Source: Toxorhynchites rutilus septentrionalis
Lineage: Eukaryota > Arthropoda > Insecta > Diptera > Culicidae
DNA length: 64,000 bases
Assembly (NCBI RefSeq): GCF_029784135.1
Contig: NC_073746.1
Coordinates: 282,421,348 to 282,485,347 of the forward strand
Direction of reading: 5' to 3'
The notes under the pieces: model-generated
What the model saw: only the letters and a program-made list of their open reading frames with translations
Database searches by the model: none
What the model was told of the DNA's origin: nothing
In this document: piece by piece, positions 51,301-55,637 of the stretch
Numbering within the stretch: the first letter of the stretch is position 1
Layout: each line of letters begins with the position of its first letter
Program-made: the position numbers and the translations under genes

Positions 51301-53193
51301 ATCAGTATCATGTAAAAATGTGGCGGTAATTTTTTTTCGGTTATAATTTACCGGCTCCCAGTCGGTGTAGGACCATGTCGCATCCGGACATGGTCCGTGA
51401 CATTTCTCTAAGTTGTTTGGCTTGCGAATGTTGGAACAATACGTCGGATCAACCGGATTTGTTTGGTGAGACTTGATATACTGTTGAACACATTGGTACT
51501 GCACATTTTTTACTCCTTCGCCGCATGAGTTCGAACACTCCGAACTCGTTGCCTCCCATCTGAGCCGAAGAAAAAAGGATGATAGTCTTTATCATCATAA
51601 ACCGACATTTCATCATACTTACTCGAATTTACATTCTGTATTACACGGTTCATAGTCCTCCCTAGGTTTGGCACTGTTGCGACAGTAGGAGATAGGTTTT
51701 TCCTTACCAGTCTCAATGTCGTAACATTCAGCGGTCCGATGTCGCTTGCCGGAGCAACTCTGATCACATTCACTCCAATCGGACATCTTCCACTGGTAGC
51801 TGGGAATACTGTTCTGGCTAGGATAGTGTTGGACGTAGGACGAGTTCACCTTAGATACACCCATCGATTGCAGGTCAGTCGGAATGGTGAAGCTATACTC
51901 CACAAAATTTTCGCTCACGGCACGCATCTTCGAGTGCGAATAGATCTCCACTATCAGATCTCGCCTCAGCGGTTTACCAAAGTCCGAACGAATAATCTCA
52001 ATAGGTTCGTCTGGTCCGTTATATTCGAGCATGACACCAGCAAAGAGACGTTTCCTGAATCCAGATACGACAGTAGTTTTAGGGGAGTTAAAAATGTATT
52101 CATTGTTCTCATCTCGGAGGGCTGCGAATAAAAAAGATGTGAAGTTGTTGTCACTTTACTGTTTGTTACTTACCCAAATAATTTCCATCGTCCTTGTAAC
52201 CACGCTGTATGATTTCGATATTGGTTGCTCCTGTAGGAATTCGCACAATCTTCTGCACGTAAGGCTTCTTCATGTGGTGTATTTTGCTGAAGGGGAACAC
52301 ACCATTCACGTCACTGCACGTATCGTTATTCCCACGACAGTGACCGCATTTGTCAAGCTTGGCGTCCGAATCGAACACGTAATCACAACCGGCCGTCCTG
52401 CATTGGCCGTTGATACACATATCATACCCCTCGTGAGGATGCGTACAAGGCGTGCCGTCTTTCACTTTGTCCCTAAGCAGGAAGTAGTTATTCGAGTTTT
52501 TTACCCGACAGTACAACTTGCACTGGTCCTCGGCCTTTACACCGTACTTCGGTATCCACTTGACGTTCTTCTCGAGTCCAGGAATTTCGAAGTTGTTACC
52601 ATCCAGTTCGTGGCACTGCTCCTCTCGGAAGTCCAGCGTGCCCTCTGCGCATTCATCGACGTTACAAGACCGATACTGCATACGCATTCCAGTGCAATAT
52701 TTGCCACCGTTCGCTGGTGGAGGCGAATCGCAAATCCGCGTAGATATTTGTACACCCCCGCCGCAGCTTCGGCTGCACTCACTGAACCTGGAATCCGTGA
52801 TAATGTTTTGAGCTGTGAATCTTTTTCTGCCAACGTCGATAAACGAATAACGATACTCACGAGCTCCACTGACCCCAGCCGCCATCTTGTGGCTGCAGCG
52901 CCTGGCGATTCACGTCGACGCACAAGCCTTTCTGGCACCACTGGTTGTCACCACAGCTGGTACCGTCGGCCCAAGGCATGTGCTGCGTCCGACAACCCTT
53001 CAGCTCGTCACCGTTGTTGCACCAGAGCCGCTCGCACACGGGCATGTAGGAGCAGATACGGGACCCGTTTCCAAACACCAGCTCACACTGCTGATCGTCG
53101 GTGAACTTCTCCCCGGCTAGTTTTGTGTGCGATGTGGACGGCTCGATCAGGTCGGTTGTCGGTTTGTCCAGCATGCAGTTGGCGCGGTTTTGT
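24674..53193 (-). CDS. AdamTS-A: ADAMTS protease with GON domain, 3' thirteen exons
   Basis: The spliced 3,553 nt (24674-24772, 24837-25186, 30336-30630, 30760-30918, 31214-31429, 31557-31700, 32133-32456, 32647-32787, 50980-51150, 51352-51559, 51623-52121, 52174-52787, 52861-53193) read as one frame of 1,184 codons ending TAA at 24674-24676. Domain order is disintegrin-like, central TSP1, cysteine-rich, spacer, about nine more TSP1-type repeats, GON. ADAMTS enzymes are secreted zinc proteases that cleave extracellular matrix. The GON domain marks the GON-1/ADAMTS9/20 subfamily, needed for cell migration and secretory-pathway function in other animals; the fly member is AdamTS-A. The prodomain and HExxH catalytic exons are absent and should lie beyond 64 kb. 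All junctions are GT-AG and phases agree. The introns hold transposons, mostly antisense. The subfamily is confident; the exact symbol rests on orthology I could not test. Confidence 0.9.
24837..25186 (-). CDS. AdamTS-A: ADAMTS exon: GON domain core
   Basis: Two bases plus 116 codons. IVENYAIYIN, ATHYRKIRLNIHTLKVIEDD, GSAGDCYS, KCPQGDFSINL and TEWETKGQNAV are conserved GON blocks. Acceptor CCATAG|, donor CCG|GTAAGC. Confidence 0.9.
25265..26095 (+). pseudogene. ITmD37E-type transposase relic
   Basis: Frameshifted Tc1/mariner-superfamily transposase: LVQQERIAMDDETYIQTDA carries the first catalytic Asp, TYITTGTINGQMYKEECLQK follows, and LFWLDLALWHYA carries the second. Correcting one shift, the third acidic residue is in PIEKFW, 37 residues after the second Asp, matching the mosquito DD37E (ITmD37E) family. 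Several stops and indels make it dead. It is antisense to the ADAMTS intron. Confidence 0.7.
26100..26500 (-). pseudogene. Mariner transposase C-terminal relic
   Basis: The reverse strand reads KLHELDFELLPHPPYFPD and, after shifts, LKRMLTGMKFKTNDKVI and RYNRCIALEDNYVE, the C-terminal third of a mariner (DD34D) transposase with its stop near 26180. Internal sequence between the 5' UTR-like segment and PHPPY is deleted. Confidence 0.65.
26501..27372. other. ADAMTS intron DNA, fragments only
   Basis: CAGGGTTACCAAATCTACAG at about 26532 looks like one end of a MITE with AATCTGTA repeats. A related CAGGGATACC end lies reversed near 58905. No gene was seen. Confidence 0.35.
27381..27640. mobile_element. 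260-bp hAT-type MITE
   Basis: Terminal inverted repeats of about 33 bp begin CAAGGCGCCTAGAAG. A perfect 8-bp target duplication CTTAGAAC lies at 27373-27380 and 27641-27648. No ORF, so it is non-autonomous. Confidence 0.82.
28025..29880 (+). pseudogene. Non-LTR retrotransposon relic (endonuclease plus RT)
   Basis: GGGVLVAVK to SGLHQM is the C-terminal part of an APE-type endonuclease. The block after a deletion (28395 on) is a reverse transcriptase: WKMVSITPIHKSGS, YRGISMLCCIAKVFE, DFSKAFDKVPH, GVPQGSVLGPL and LLYADDIKIF. A connection-region tail (AAWVWAPYH-like, then RTSYGQN) follows. Several stops and shifts interrupt it. In the endonuclease the usual GDYN reads GYN, so the catalytic Asp is lost. 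A Jockey/CR1-like group is likely; the clade is not fixed. Confidence 0.75.
29935..30275 (+). pseudogene. Second ITm (Tc1/mariner) transposase relic
   Basis: FDCIVMDDETHVISDFKQ holds the first catalytic Asp in the same context as the 25.3-kb relic; FPKK and further fragments follow out of frame. Only the middle of the transposase survives. Confidence 0.55.
30336..30630 (-). CDS. AdamTS-A: ADAMTS exon: last TSP1 repeat, GON domain start
   Basis: 98 codons plus one base. CKCDGFQRRNVKC to CTPAPDC is the last, shortened TSP1 repeat. SYTCQDIQRSRRIRQDGEY, then RPVSIYCHNM and EYLTLKSG, open the GON domain. Donor TCGG|GTGAGT. Confidence 0.88.
30760..30918 (-). CDS. AdamTS-A: ADAMTS exon: TSP1 repeat 9
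   Basis: 53 codons, phase 0-0. CSVGCGTGLATRNVTC to FCRWSTARWNR. Acceptor CTCCACAG|, donor AGA|GTATGT. Confidence 0.87.
31214..31429 (-). CDS. AdamTS-A: ADAMTS exon: TSP1 repeat 8
   Basis: 72 codons, phase 0-0. CNVTCGGGDGYRTGERVC, a Lys/Pro-rich middle, then CKPCQFRWEVSPWSK. Acceptor TTTTCAG|, donor AAG|GTGGGC. Confidence 0.87.
31557..31700 (-). CDS. AdamTS-A: ADAMTS exon: TSP1-type repeat 7
   Basis: 48 codons, phase 0-0. CNDDCKRYRQVLC lacks the usual Gly after the second Cys, a degenerate TSP1 core; it ends KWRITNWKP. The donor CCT|GTAATT is weaker than its neighbours. Confidence 0.85.
32133..32456 (-). CDS. AdamTS-A: ADAMTS exon: linker and TSP1 repeat 6
   Basis: 108 codons, phase 0-0. 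About 40 residues of Pro/Tyr/Thr-rich linker (QDPPAYAYSGEET on) precede WCTSVWSICNAKCNGGVKQR, an atypical TSP1 core. It ends PQWNFGQWGE with donor GAG|GTAGGT. Confidence 0.87.
32647..32787 (-). CDS. AdamTS-A: ADAMTS exon: TSP1 repeat 5
   Basis: 47 codons, phase 0-0. CSVTCGEGQQRYAIHC to MPPCEKK. Donor AAG|GTACTT. Confidence 0.88.
33405..34480 (-). mobile_element. TGACGTAGGAC-family element, reverse copy
   Basis: Reverse-oriented relative of 16376-18075, with one rather than three copies of the internal module. Ends GACGTAGGACTA (33441-33452) with GGGTTATATCTATGGTATAA outside it, and GACGTAGTCCTACGTC at 34462-34477. It contains the TATATAAGCGAGCGCCGC promoter-like segment reversed (about 34225-34245) and a TG microsatellite. 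Confidence 0.6.
34488..34640 (+). repeat. GAGCTGAA minisatellite
   Basis: About 150 bp of variants of an 8-bp unit GAGCTGAA (AGAGCTGAATAGCTGAAG and similar). It begins right at the end of the TGACGTAGGAC element. Confidence 0.6.
35330..35737. mobile_element. Foldback MITE nested in the left arm
   Basis: Begins TGTTTCAAAATTTACATGG and ends in TGTAGAATTTGAAATA; the two halves are inverted copies (both carry GACTTTTAGAGC and GATGCAGAAC in opposite senses). TA flanks are possible. The right arm runs AACTTTTATGGG without it, giving an empty site. Confidence 0.55.
35845..36225. repeat. Palindromic GAGCCG/CTCTTT repeat element
   Basis: Made of repeated GACTCTTTTTTGAGCCG-like units with inverted ends: GGTGGGCAGAACGGTTC at the left and, reversed, GATGGGCGAGCACTCACG at the right. 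A fragment of the same family lies at 41985-42090 (GAACGGCTCTGAGCCGTTC). Probably a MITE with internal amplification. Confidence 0.5.
36380..36828. mobile_element. 449-bp pogo/Tigger-like MITE
   Basis: 24-bp terminal inverted repeats (36380-36403, 36805-36828) begin CAGGGAAACTTCGATATAAC and CAGGTAAACTTCGATATAAC, with one mismatch. TA duplication lies at 36378-36379 and 36829-36830. Extra inner copies of TCGATATAACGTAC lie near each end. No transposase. Confidence 0.8.
37974..38506. mobile_element. Solo LTR (533 bp)
   Basis: Starts TGTAGCG and ends CTGAACA, with a perfect 5-bp duplication GAGCC at 37969-37973 and 38507-38511. Its base composition differs from its surroundings. The homologous left arm lacks this segment, which supports an insertion followed by LTR-LTR recombination. 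The superfamily is not determined. Confidence 0.55.
39960..40440 (+). pseudogene. C-terminal relic of a LOA/I-like LINE
   Basis: Shifted frames give CVCGQGYHDIEHVVCSCEVY-like residues (GQGYHDIEHVV, CEVYLVARSNLENTLRARQKQP), the CCHC-type tail found in mosquito LOA/Jockey-group elements. The rest is decayed. Confidence 0.5.
40569..40920 (+). mobile_element. Feilai-like SINE, second copy
   Basis: Same head as 20511 (GGGGGTCTTCGTAGCCAC, then GTGAATTCGAAACCC) but about 150 bp shorter, with internal deletions. A 14-bp target duplication with two mismatches (40555-40568, 40921-40934) implies an older insertion than the 20.5-kb copy. Confidence 0.75.
40935..41499. other. ADAMTS intron DNA, nothing recognised
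   Basis: AT-rich, no ORF with family features and no bounded repeat. Confidence 0.4.
41500..41725. repeat. Hairpin element, about 75-bp arms
   Basis: GATATAGCGGTTCTCAGATT pairs with AATCTGAGAACCACTATATC, and TTGTTCCTTATCGCAAAAT pairs with ATTTTGCGATAAAGAACAA, around an AT-rich centre. A non-autonomous foldback. Confidence 0.6.
42115..42368 (+). repeat. AGCTGACCC-family repeat fragment
   Basis: Two monomers of the phrase GAAACATTTATTG..CCTAAA..CCTCT..GGTTCCATTT..CTCGAGTTATG, as at 53281-53800, ending directly in the CA microsatellite. Confidence 0.5.
42369..42397. repeat. CA microsatellite (29 bp)
   Basis: (CA)14.5. An R1-clade fragment starts immediately after it, and a second AC tract follows the R1/R4 block at 50331. 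R1-clade families such as Mino and Waldo are known to target AC-type simple repeats. Confidence 0.9.
42398..43644 (+). mobile_element. 5'-truncated R1-clade element A (3' end only)
   Basis: 42401-42717 encode the last about 105 residues of an R1 ORF2: FLSGHGCFRQYLHRFGHA, the CCHC finger CPECEDVEETPEHVVFVCPRF and NAVNSVIIHIMSELQRKW, stop TGA at 42715. The 3' UTR (to about 43630) includes the tandem repeats below and GTGCATGAGCACAGCC, also found after element B's stop. Poly(A) at 43631-43644. Its protein resembles element B but is clearly a different subfamily. Confidence 0.82.
42759..43375 (+). repeat. Two-level tandem repeat in R1-A 3' UTR
   Basis: Three monomers of about 78-81 bp (GAGGGTGGCTGTGACGGG, then TTGGAGGGC, CTAATCGG) start at 42768, 42846 and 42927. 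The block repeats 361 bp later, from 43120. Monomer lengths are near multiples of three, so frames stay open on both strands; no known protein. Confidence 0.8.
43645..43686 (+). other. Perfect 17-bp hairpin at the R4 5' end
   Basis: Stem 43645-43661 (GTGTTGATCCCCATTTG) and 43670-43686 (CAAATGGGGATCAACAC) pair at all 17 positions around the 8-nt loop TTGGTTCT. Its position at the element's first base suggests a 5'-end RNA structure. Confidence 0.85.
43941..44537 (+). CDS. R4-clade ORF, N-terminal part with Myb-like domain
   Basis: 198 codons, Arg/Ser/Pro-rich for the first 90. Then MWTHEMNEFVIRTYYICTAL, PRILTMFEEAYPEF, DQNAMNARRRAIVRNN and LSQTQVDEIKQQV follow, a Myb/SANT-like DNA-binding region typical of restriction-like-endonuclease LINEs. 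It stops at TAA 44535-44537, in the same frame as the ORF starting at 44544, so one nonsense codon divides what was a single protein. The start chosen is the ATG at 43941; an alternative frame from 43771 has no domain. Confidence 0.7.
   Translation: MELRSRRILRMRSPEEGPRTGAGPGTGVRASGQRLEGEVQERATSRVQPEELPPHGNSSLRHHQRNAAPTRRVATVRRQSSTLVGTTRRRIMWTHEMNEFVIRTYYICTALETDMSGRPRILTMFEEAYPEFVGRLDQNAMNARRRAIVRNNMLSQTQVDEIKQQVQRELSSRTSRASDVSRRSSVRLSNSFASGARE
44544..50159 (+). CDS. Chimeric 1,871-codon ORF: R4 RT/RLE fused to R1 EN/RT
   Basis: Residues about 1-955 are R4-clade: APGPDGVQNFWHKKL, DYRKAYDSIPH, GIFQGDSFSPLWFCLALNP, the catalytic FYMDDLKVYA, YKYLGF, the finger CRMCHQPGENIEHIMGGC, and the endonuclease motif PDIMVYDKSDRKVTIIDVAIP. 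From about residue 965 it is R1-clade: an APE-type endonuclease lacking its N-terminus (GGDFNAWAVEWGSR, SIIDVTF, SDHQAV), then RT (KAPGPDGIPNVAL, IDVKNAFNSASW, GVPQGSILGPT, FADDISL) and finger CPLCDQIEETPEHVVFDC. No stop interrupts 5.6 kb. The ORF opens in frame with 43941 after one TAA. The first codon is GTG, so a true start here is unlikely. It is antisense to the ADAMTS host gene. Confidence 0.9.
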   Translation: MEATVQQPPEPEDPQPDQQLLRDLVFHYDEAISQFRDTDPLSRPRIPKLQHSRRLTSAVKLMNEHVLPLHLVDAENMEELQLKVYCAAVATAKSLGYRIRPRGRLLQHLRERREPPWRRRLEQRILNKRAAIGRLMAYKRGSRSAKLCRQAAVIVRPTELRQLGAHQLTEKLDTLVQQLSVLTKRLKRYSDSAKRQEQNRMFRDNEKAFYDHISDEKPDYREGLPDISDVTNFWAGIWETPVQHRDGQMWLRREEESCGEIGEMPAIIVEENDVREASRYLRNWAAPGPDGVQNFWHKKLTVAHQKIAECFNKVLRDPHNLPEFATRGVTFLLPKDSNTLNPSKYRPITCLSSLYKILSSIITAKVSAHCEQHHIITEEQKGCRKNTHGCKDQVIIDAAIVGQAVYNQRNLSMAYIDYRKAYDSIPHSFLIWVLELYKIDPVVVRFLQHAMRQWSTSLHLSDGENVLQSRTLQIKRGIFQGDSFSPLWFCLALNPLSRTLNRNGHGYKIRYGDGAHEEVTHTFYMDDLKVYADSRQRLGVAIRVVEEISRDICMEFGLDKCRCVHLLKGQLTESGGYEVYDGEFIRDMVRGESYKYLGFRQLTGIRHSDIKTELRDKFLSRVNCVLRTFLNAGNKVRAINTFAVPLLTFSFGVVKWSKTDLEDLERRMRKAFKEAGMHHPQSALERVSLPRKEGGLGIVDISALCVAQVRQLREYFAERANQNALYRAVCAADRGYRALHLAQAEYQLNCNLQTVEEKIAAWKQKAVHGAHPHQLDRPHVDKAASNLWLTRGELSSVVEADMIAIQDRIMPTRNCRRYVWHQDVDDICRMCHQPGENIEHIMGGCPVLANAAYTERNNNVARIVHRQLALQCALLEDNVPNYRYLPAPVLENDRFKLYWDRTVLTDLSIHHNRPDIMVYDKSDRKVTIIDVAIPLNQNLEETHGRKICKYRPLAVGAKGGPKNCSPRWTIEQFDRMLFNLTEQLIGRNPVVIGGDFNAWAVEWGSRLTNARGFSLLEALAKLNVKLVNEGSTSTFHRNGRESIIDVTFCTPTLAPNMNWRVCDSYTHSDHQAVRYTICNKNSSTRRGMIEDGRKWKIKMFDKNLFLEALQMERPVTNLNASELTESVVRACDIAMPRKITPKNERRSVYWWNETINSLRTSCLRARRRMQRAKTVTDRAECRVAFREARILLKHEISRSRRNCFKELCRDAEANPWGNAYRVVLSKLKGPSIPREGCPNKLKRIIEVLFPQHDSVSWPPTPYNHDEENVERVSIDELITAAKKLKVNKAPGPDGIPNVALKTAVQEYPELFRETLQKCLNEGNFPDIWKRQKLVLLPKPGKPLGGPSSYRPICLLDTLGKLLERIILNRITRCTESEHGLSKMQFGFRKDRSTVDAILSVTETARKALMKKRCGDRYCAVITIDVKNAFNSASWEAIAEALHRLLVPDYVCKIMKSYFQNRVLIYDTETGRKTYNITAGVPQGSILGPTLWNGMYDEVLTLKLPQGVKITGFADDISLTVIGETREEVEMLATESIQIVEEWMKNAKLHIAHQKTEMVLISNCRVVDQAEIIVGDHKITSKRELKYLGVIIDDRLKFKSHVKYACEKAARVVAGMARIMPNNAGPCSSKRRLLASVSTSILRYGGPVWVAALGVKQNRTLLNRTLRVMAMRVASAYRTISAEAVYVIAGMIPIDIILVEDSVCYKQKTTNVQRNREVRKRAKLDSIQKWQQEWNNTSNGRWTHRLIPNIANWIDRKHGEVNFHLTQFLSGHGCFRRYLHRFGHASSPFCPLCDQIEETPEHVVFDCPRFFTERQEMILASGPDVNAENIIQAMCKEENTWNAVNRAICKIMVELQRRWREDQRVTRTNIEQ
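47410..50331 (+). mobile_element. 5'-truncated R1-clade element B
   Basis: Begins inside the APE-type endonuclease (SPRWTIEQFDRML near 47435); ORF1 and the endonuclease N-terminus are missing. ORF2 then runs intact to TGA at 50157. The 3' UTR (GTGCATAAGCACAGCC on) ends in A14 at 50318-50331, directly followed by an AC microsatellite, as expected for R1-clade families that insert in AC repeats. Confidence 0.82.
50318..50345. repeat. Poly(A) tail and AC microsatellite
   Basis: A14 then (AC)7 and ACAT. Probably the right half of the simple-repeat target whose left half is 42369-42397. Confidence 0.75.
50346..50979. other. ADAMTS intron 5' part, nothing recognised
   Basis: A short degenerate repeat of CGGTGCAAAA-like units lies at 50375-50440. 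Otherwise no features before the donor at 50979. Confidence 0.4.
50980..51150 (-). CDS. AdamTS-A: ADAMTS exon: TSP1 repeat 4
   Basis: Exactly 57 codons, phase 0 at both ends. Begins at the core cysteine (CSRTCGGGKQNR) and ends EWVTGELTP. The following intron runs 18.2 kb to 32788. Confidence 0.88.
51352..51559 (-). CDS. AdamTS-A: ADAMTS exon: TSP1 repeat 3
   Basis: 208 nt, one base plus 69 codons. WEATSSECSNSCGEGVKN gives the Trp and CSxxCG core, CHGPC closes the repeat, and TWSYTDWEP supplies the Trp lead of the next repeat. Donor CCG|GTAAAT. Confidence 0.88.
51623..52121 (-). CDS. AdamTS-A: ADAMTS exon: rest of spacer and TSP1 repeat 2
   Basis: 499 nt. Opens with LRDENNEYIFN, the conserved spacer strand that follows GNYLA in ADAMTS proteins, and finishes the spacer. 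It then starts a TSP1 repeat (WKMSDWSECDQSCSGKRHR) ending CNTECKF. Acceptor TTCGCAG|, donor GA|GTAAGT. Confidence 0.9.
52174..52787 (-). CDS. AdamTS-A: ADAMTS exon: central TSP1, cysteine-rich, spacer start
   Basis: 614 nt. Completes TSP1 with FSECSRSCGGGVQ. It then carries the cysteine-rich domain (DGTPCTHP, DMCINGQC, CGHCRGNNDTC) and the first spacer strand with the family motif RIPTGATNIEI, ending GNYL with donor TTGG|GTAAGT. Confidence 0.92.
52861..53193 (-). CDS. AdamTS-A: ADAMTS exon: disintegrin-like domain, start of TSP1
   Basis: Begins after acceptor CCGCAG| with one base completing a codon, then QNRANCML. It carries the disintegrin-like cysteine pattern (QQCELVFG, RLWCNN, HMPWADGTSCG, WCQKGLCV) and ends in GGWGQWSS, the Trp pair that opens the central TSP1 repeat. 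Donor AGCTC|GTGAGT. Confidence 0.9.
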
Positions 53194-53280
53194 CTGCGGA
53201 AAAAAATAATTAGAAATAGAATAATTCTTTAAAGACAATGTTTTTGTGGATAATGGTGATAGTATTGAATTTATTCAAGT
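53194..53280 (-). other. ADAMTS intron, 3' end
   Basis: The acceptor CCGCAG| at 53194-53199 has a T-rich tract. The intron extends rightward past the window, because no metalloprotease exon (HExxHxxGxxHD) was found to 64 kb. Confidence 0.7.
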
Positions 53281-53800
53281 ACTAGCTGACCCGGCAAACT
53301 TCATCCCGCCCAAAATTTATATGTATGGGAGCCCCCCTTTAGAAAAGTAGGAGTGTTGAATCACCTTAGAAATGTTTCTTGTTCCCTAAAACCTTCCCTG
53401 GCTCCATTTGCTTGATTAGTTTTCGAGTTATGCAGCAAATTGTCTTTCATTTGTATCACTGCTCCCCCTTAGAGAGAGGGTGGAGCGTCTTACCACCGTC
53501 AAAACATTTATTGCACCCTGAAACCATTGGTTCCATTTGCTTGATTAATTCTCGAGTAATGCAGAAATTTGTGTTTCATTTGTAAGGCAGGCCCCCCTTG
53601 GAGAGGGTGGTGGAGTGTCTAACTACCAGAGAAACATTTATTGCATCCTAAAACCTCCACATGCCAAATTTGGTTTCATTTGCTTGATTAATTCTCGAGC
53701 TATGCAGAAATTTGTTTTTCATTTGTATGGTAGCAAAGCCAACCCCAAAGCCAAAGGAAATTTAGAAAATCGAATTTTTTTTTTCGATGCCAAATGACTT
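53281..53800 (+). repeat. AGCTGACCC-family repeat with tandem monomers
   Basis: Starts ACTAGCTGACCCGGCAAACTTC, then three or four monomers of about 120-130 bp containing GAAACATTTATTGC, CCTAAAACC, GGTTCCATTTGCTTGATT and CTCGAGTTATGCAGAAATTTG. The best-preserved copy in the window. Confidence 0.6.
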
Positions 53801-53837
53801 AAAAATGCATAAAACGTCGAGATCTGGTGTTATATCG

Positions 53838-54883
53838 GGAAAAAAATGGGTGGGTTACATCTAAGATATAACCGCAAGGTTGACGTGAGACTACCTCGGC
53901 TCAGCAATCATTTGTTTGTATTGATTAAAGTTTTGATTGAATGATACAATTTCCGAATTCAATTGAATTTAATATATTTGATTTGTGAGTAAAAATATTG
54001 TATAATGCCATGTAAGGTCAATTTATGTATTGTGATAGATTGTGTTCTTCGTTACAAGTAAATTTAATGACACTCCTTTTACGATTGGTATGATGACATC
54101 TTGGTTTTGAAGTCTGTGTTAGGAAAACACATTTCAGTCGGAACAAAAATGCCCCCGATTTACATGTATTTGGAATGTTGATTTCCCCATTTCCTCTTGG
54201 TTTAGAAGTCTGTATTAAGTAAACACACTTCAGTCGGAACAAAAATACTCCCGACCTGCATGAATTGGCAATGCCAATCTCCCCACGCTCCATGGATTTG
54301 AAGTCTGTGTTAGGGAAACACACTTCAGTCTGAACAAAAATACCTCCGACCTTTATGTATTTGCAATGCCGATTTCTTCAGCTCTGCTTGGTTTTGAAGT
54401 TTGTGTTGGGGAACACATTTTTGGAAGAACAAAAGTCCCCCGACTTACATGTATTCGCAATACCACTTTCCTCACGCTCCTTGAATTTAAAGTCTGTGTT
54501 AGGGAAACACATTTCAGTCGGAACAATAATACCCCCTACTTTCATGTATTTGCAATGCCGATTTCCCCAAGGCTGCTTGGTTTTGATGGCTGTGTTAGGG
54601 AAACCGTAAATCGGACCAATCAAAACGAGGCAGTTGGGGCGTTTAGATAACGCTTAACATTTTACAGTTATTCAATTGTTTATCTTATGAAAAATAACAT
54701 TTTATGAATTGCGATAGAAGCGTAGAAATATTCCCTATCAACTGATGCAAACATCTTTCCGATCCACTAAGAAATGATCGAGTTAAAAGCATTCGGAATC
54801 TTTCATTTTTTCCTTCGTGTTTTGTGTTTAGGTTTTCATTTTACCCCACATATACTCCGGTTAGACGTAGTCCCACGTCAAAA
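53838..54883 (-). mobile_element. TGACGTAGGAC-family element with minisatellite core
   Basis: Ends: GTGGGTTACATCTAAGATATAA with GACGTGAGACTAC (53882 on), and GACGTAGTCCCACGTC at 54864-54879. Read on the minus strand, its first about 280 bp match the H2A-carrying element at 8481 up to TTTTGATTGGTCC, where this copy continues into 96-bp repeats instead of a histone promoter. Confidence 0.55.
54060..54615 (-). repeat. 96-bp minisatellite, about 5.5 copies
   Basis: Units begin at 54101, 54197, 54292, 54388, 54481 and 54577. Each includes AAGTCTGTGTTAGGGAAAC, TTCAGTCGGAAC and CATGTATTTGCAATGCC. 96 is 32 codons, so the minus strand can read repeated peptides (CFPNTDFK, FLFRLKC). Probably not a real gene. 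Confidence 0.75.
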
Positions 54884-55369
54884 ATTTTTGGTCGAAAATT
54901 GACTTTTTGGGACTTAGCCTGAATGTCCAAAAAATCAAAACTTTGAGTGCCTTGAGGCACCCCTAAATCATATCAGATTGAGCTGAAATTTTGCACAGGC
55001 CATTTTTTGGGCCAAAAAACAAAATGTACATGGTCGGTCCTTTAAATTCGATAATTTTTTTTTTTCATTCCTTCATTGCCTCTCAGTCCTAAAAGGTCGA
55101 TTTTCGGCCAGAATTTATTTTTCGAGATTTATGCATTTATAAGCCATTTGGCATCGTTAATAATTTCGATTTTCCAAATTTTCTTTACTTCCCCCTTGGA
55201 AGATTTTCGAGGATGAAAAAAAGTTTGAGTGCTTTTAGGCAACCCTAAATCATGTCCGATTGAGCTGAATCTTTGCACAGATCATTTTTATGGGCCAATA
55301 AACGAAATGGTCGGTTTTTGGAATTCGATGATTAAATTTTTTAAAAATTCAAAAATACATCCATTGCCA
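54884..55369. other. Repeat-like AT-rich DNA
   Basis: Two related halves (CCCTAAATCATATCAGATTGAG at 54961 and CCCTAAATCATGTCCGATTGAG at 55242) show an internal duplication of about 280 bp. No gene. Confidence 0.45.
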
Positions 55370-55632
55370 CCTACGGCGGGCAACGATTCGATAATACTGA
55401 AGAAATTCGTGACGCAGTTACATCGTACTTCAAAAAGTTGGACGCAACGCACTTCGCGCTCGGAATAGAAAAACTCGTGCCACGCTATGAAAAATGCCTC
55501 GAACGTTACGGCGATTATGTAGAAAAATAGAAAATAAAACGTATATTACGAAAATCACCTAGTTTTTTGTCCCAACTTCATTCTTCCGCGATTTCTGAGG
55601 TACTGAAACTTATTTTTTGAACGACCCTCGTA
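55370..55632 (+). pseudogene. Mariner relic, C-terminus and right end
   Basis: Frame EEIRDAVTSYFKKLDATHFA, then LGIEKLVPRYEKCLERYGDY and VEK, stop TAG at 55528-55530: the C-terminus of a mariner transposase. The right terminus TTATTTTTTGAACGACCCTC ends at about 55632; its reverse complement starts TACGAGGGTCGTTC, a known mariner end type. Confidence 0.65.
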
Positions 55633-55637
55633 TATAT

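Noticed and set aside
52031..53104. 357-codon plus-strand ORF
   Set aside because: Antisense shadow of ADAMTS exons; it crosses their splice sites and has no domain.
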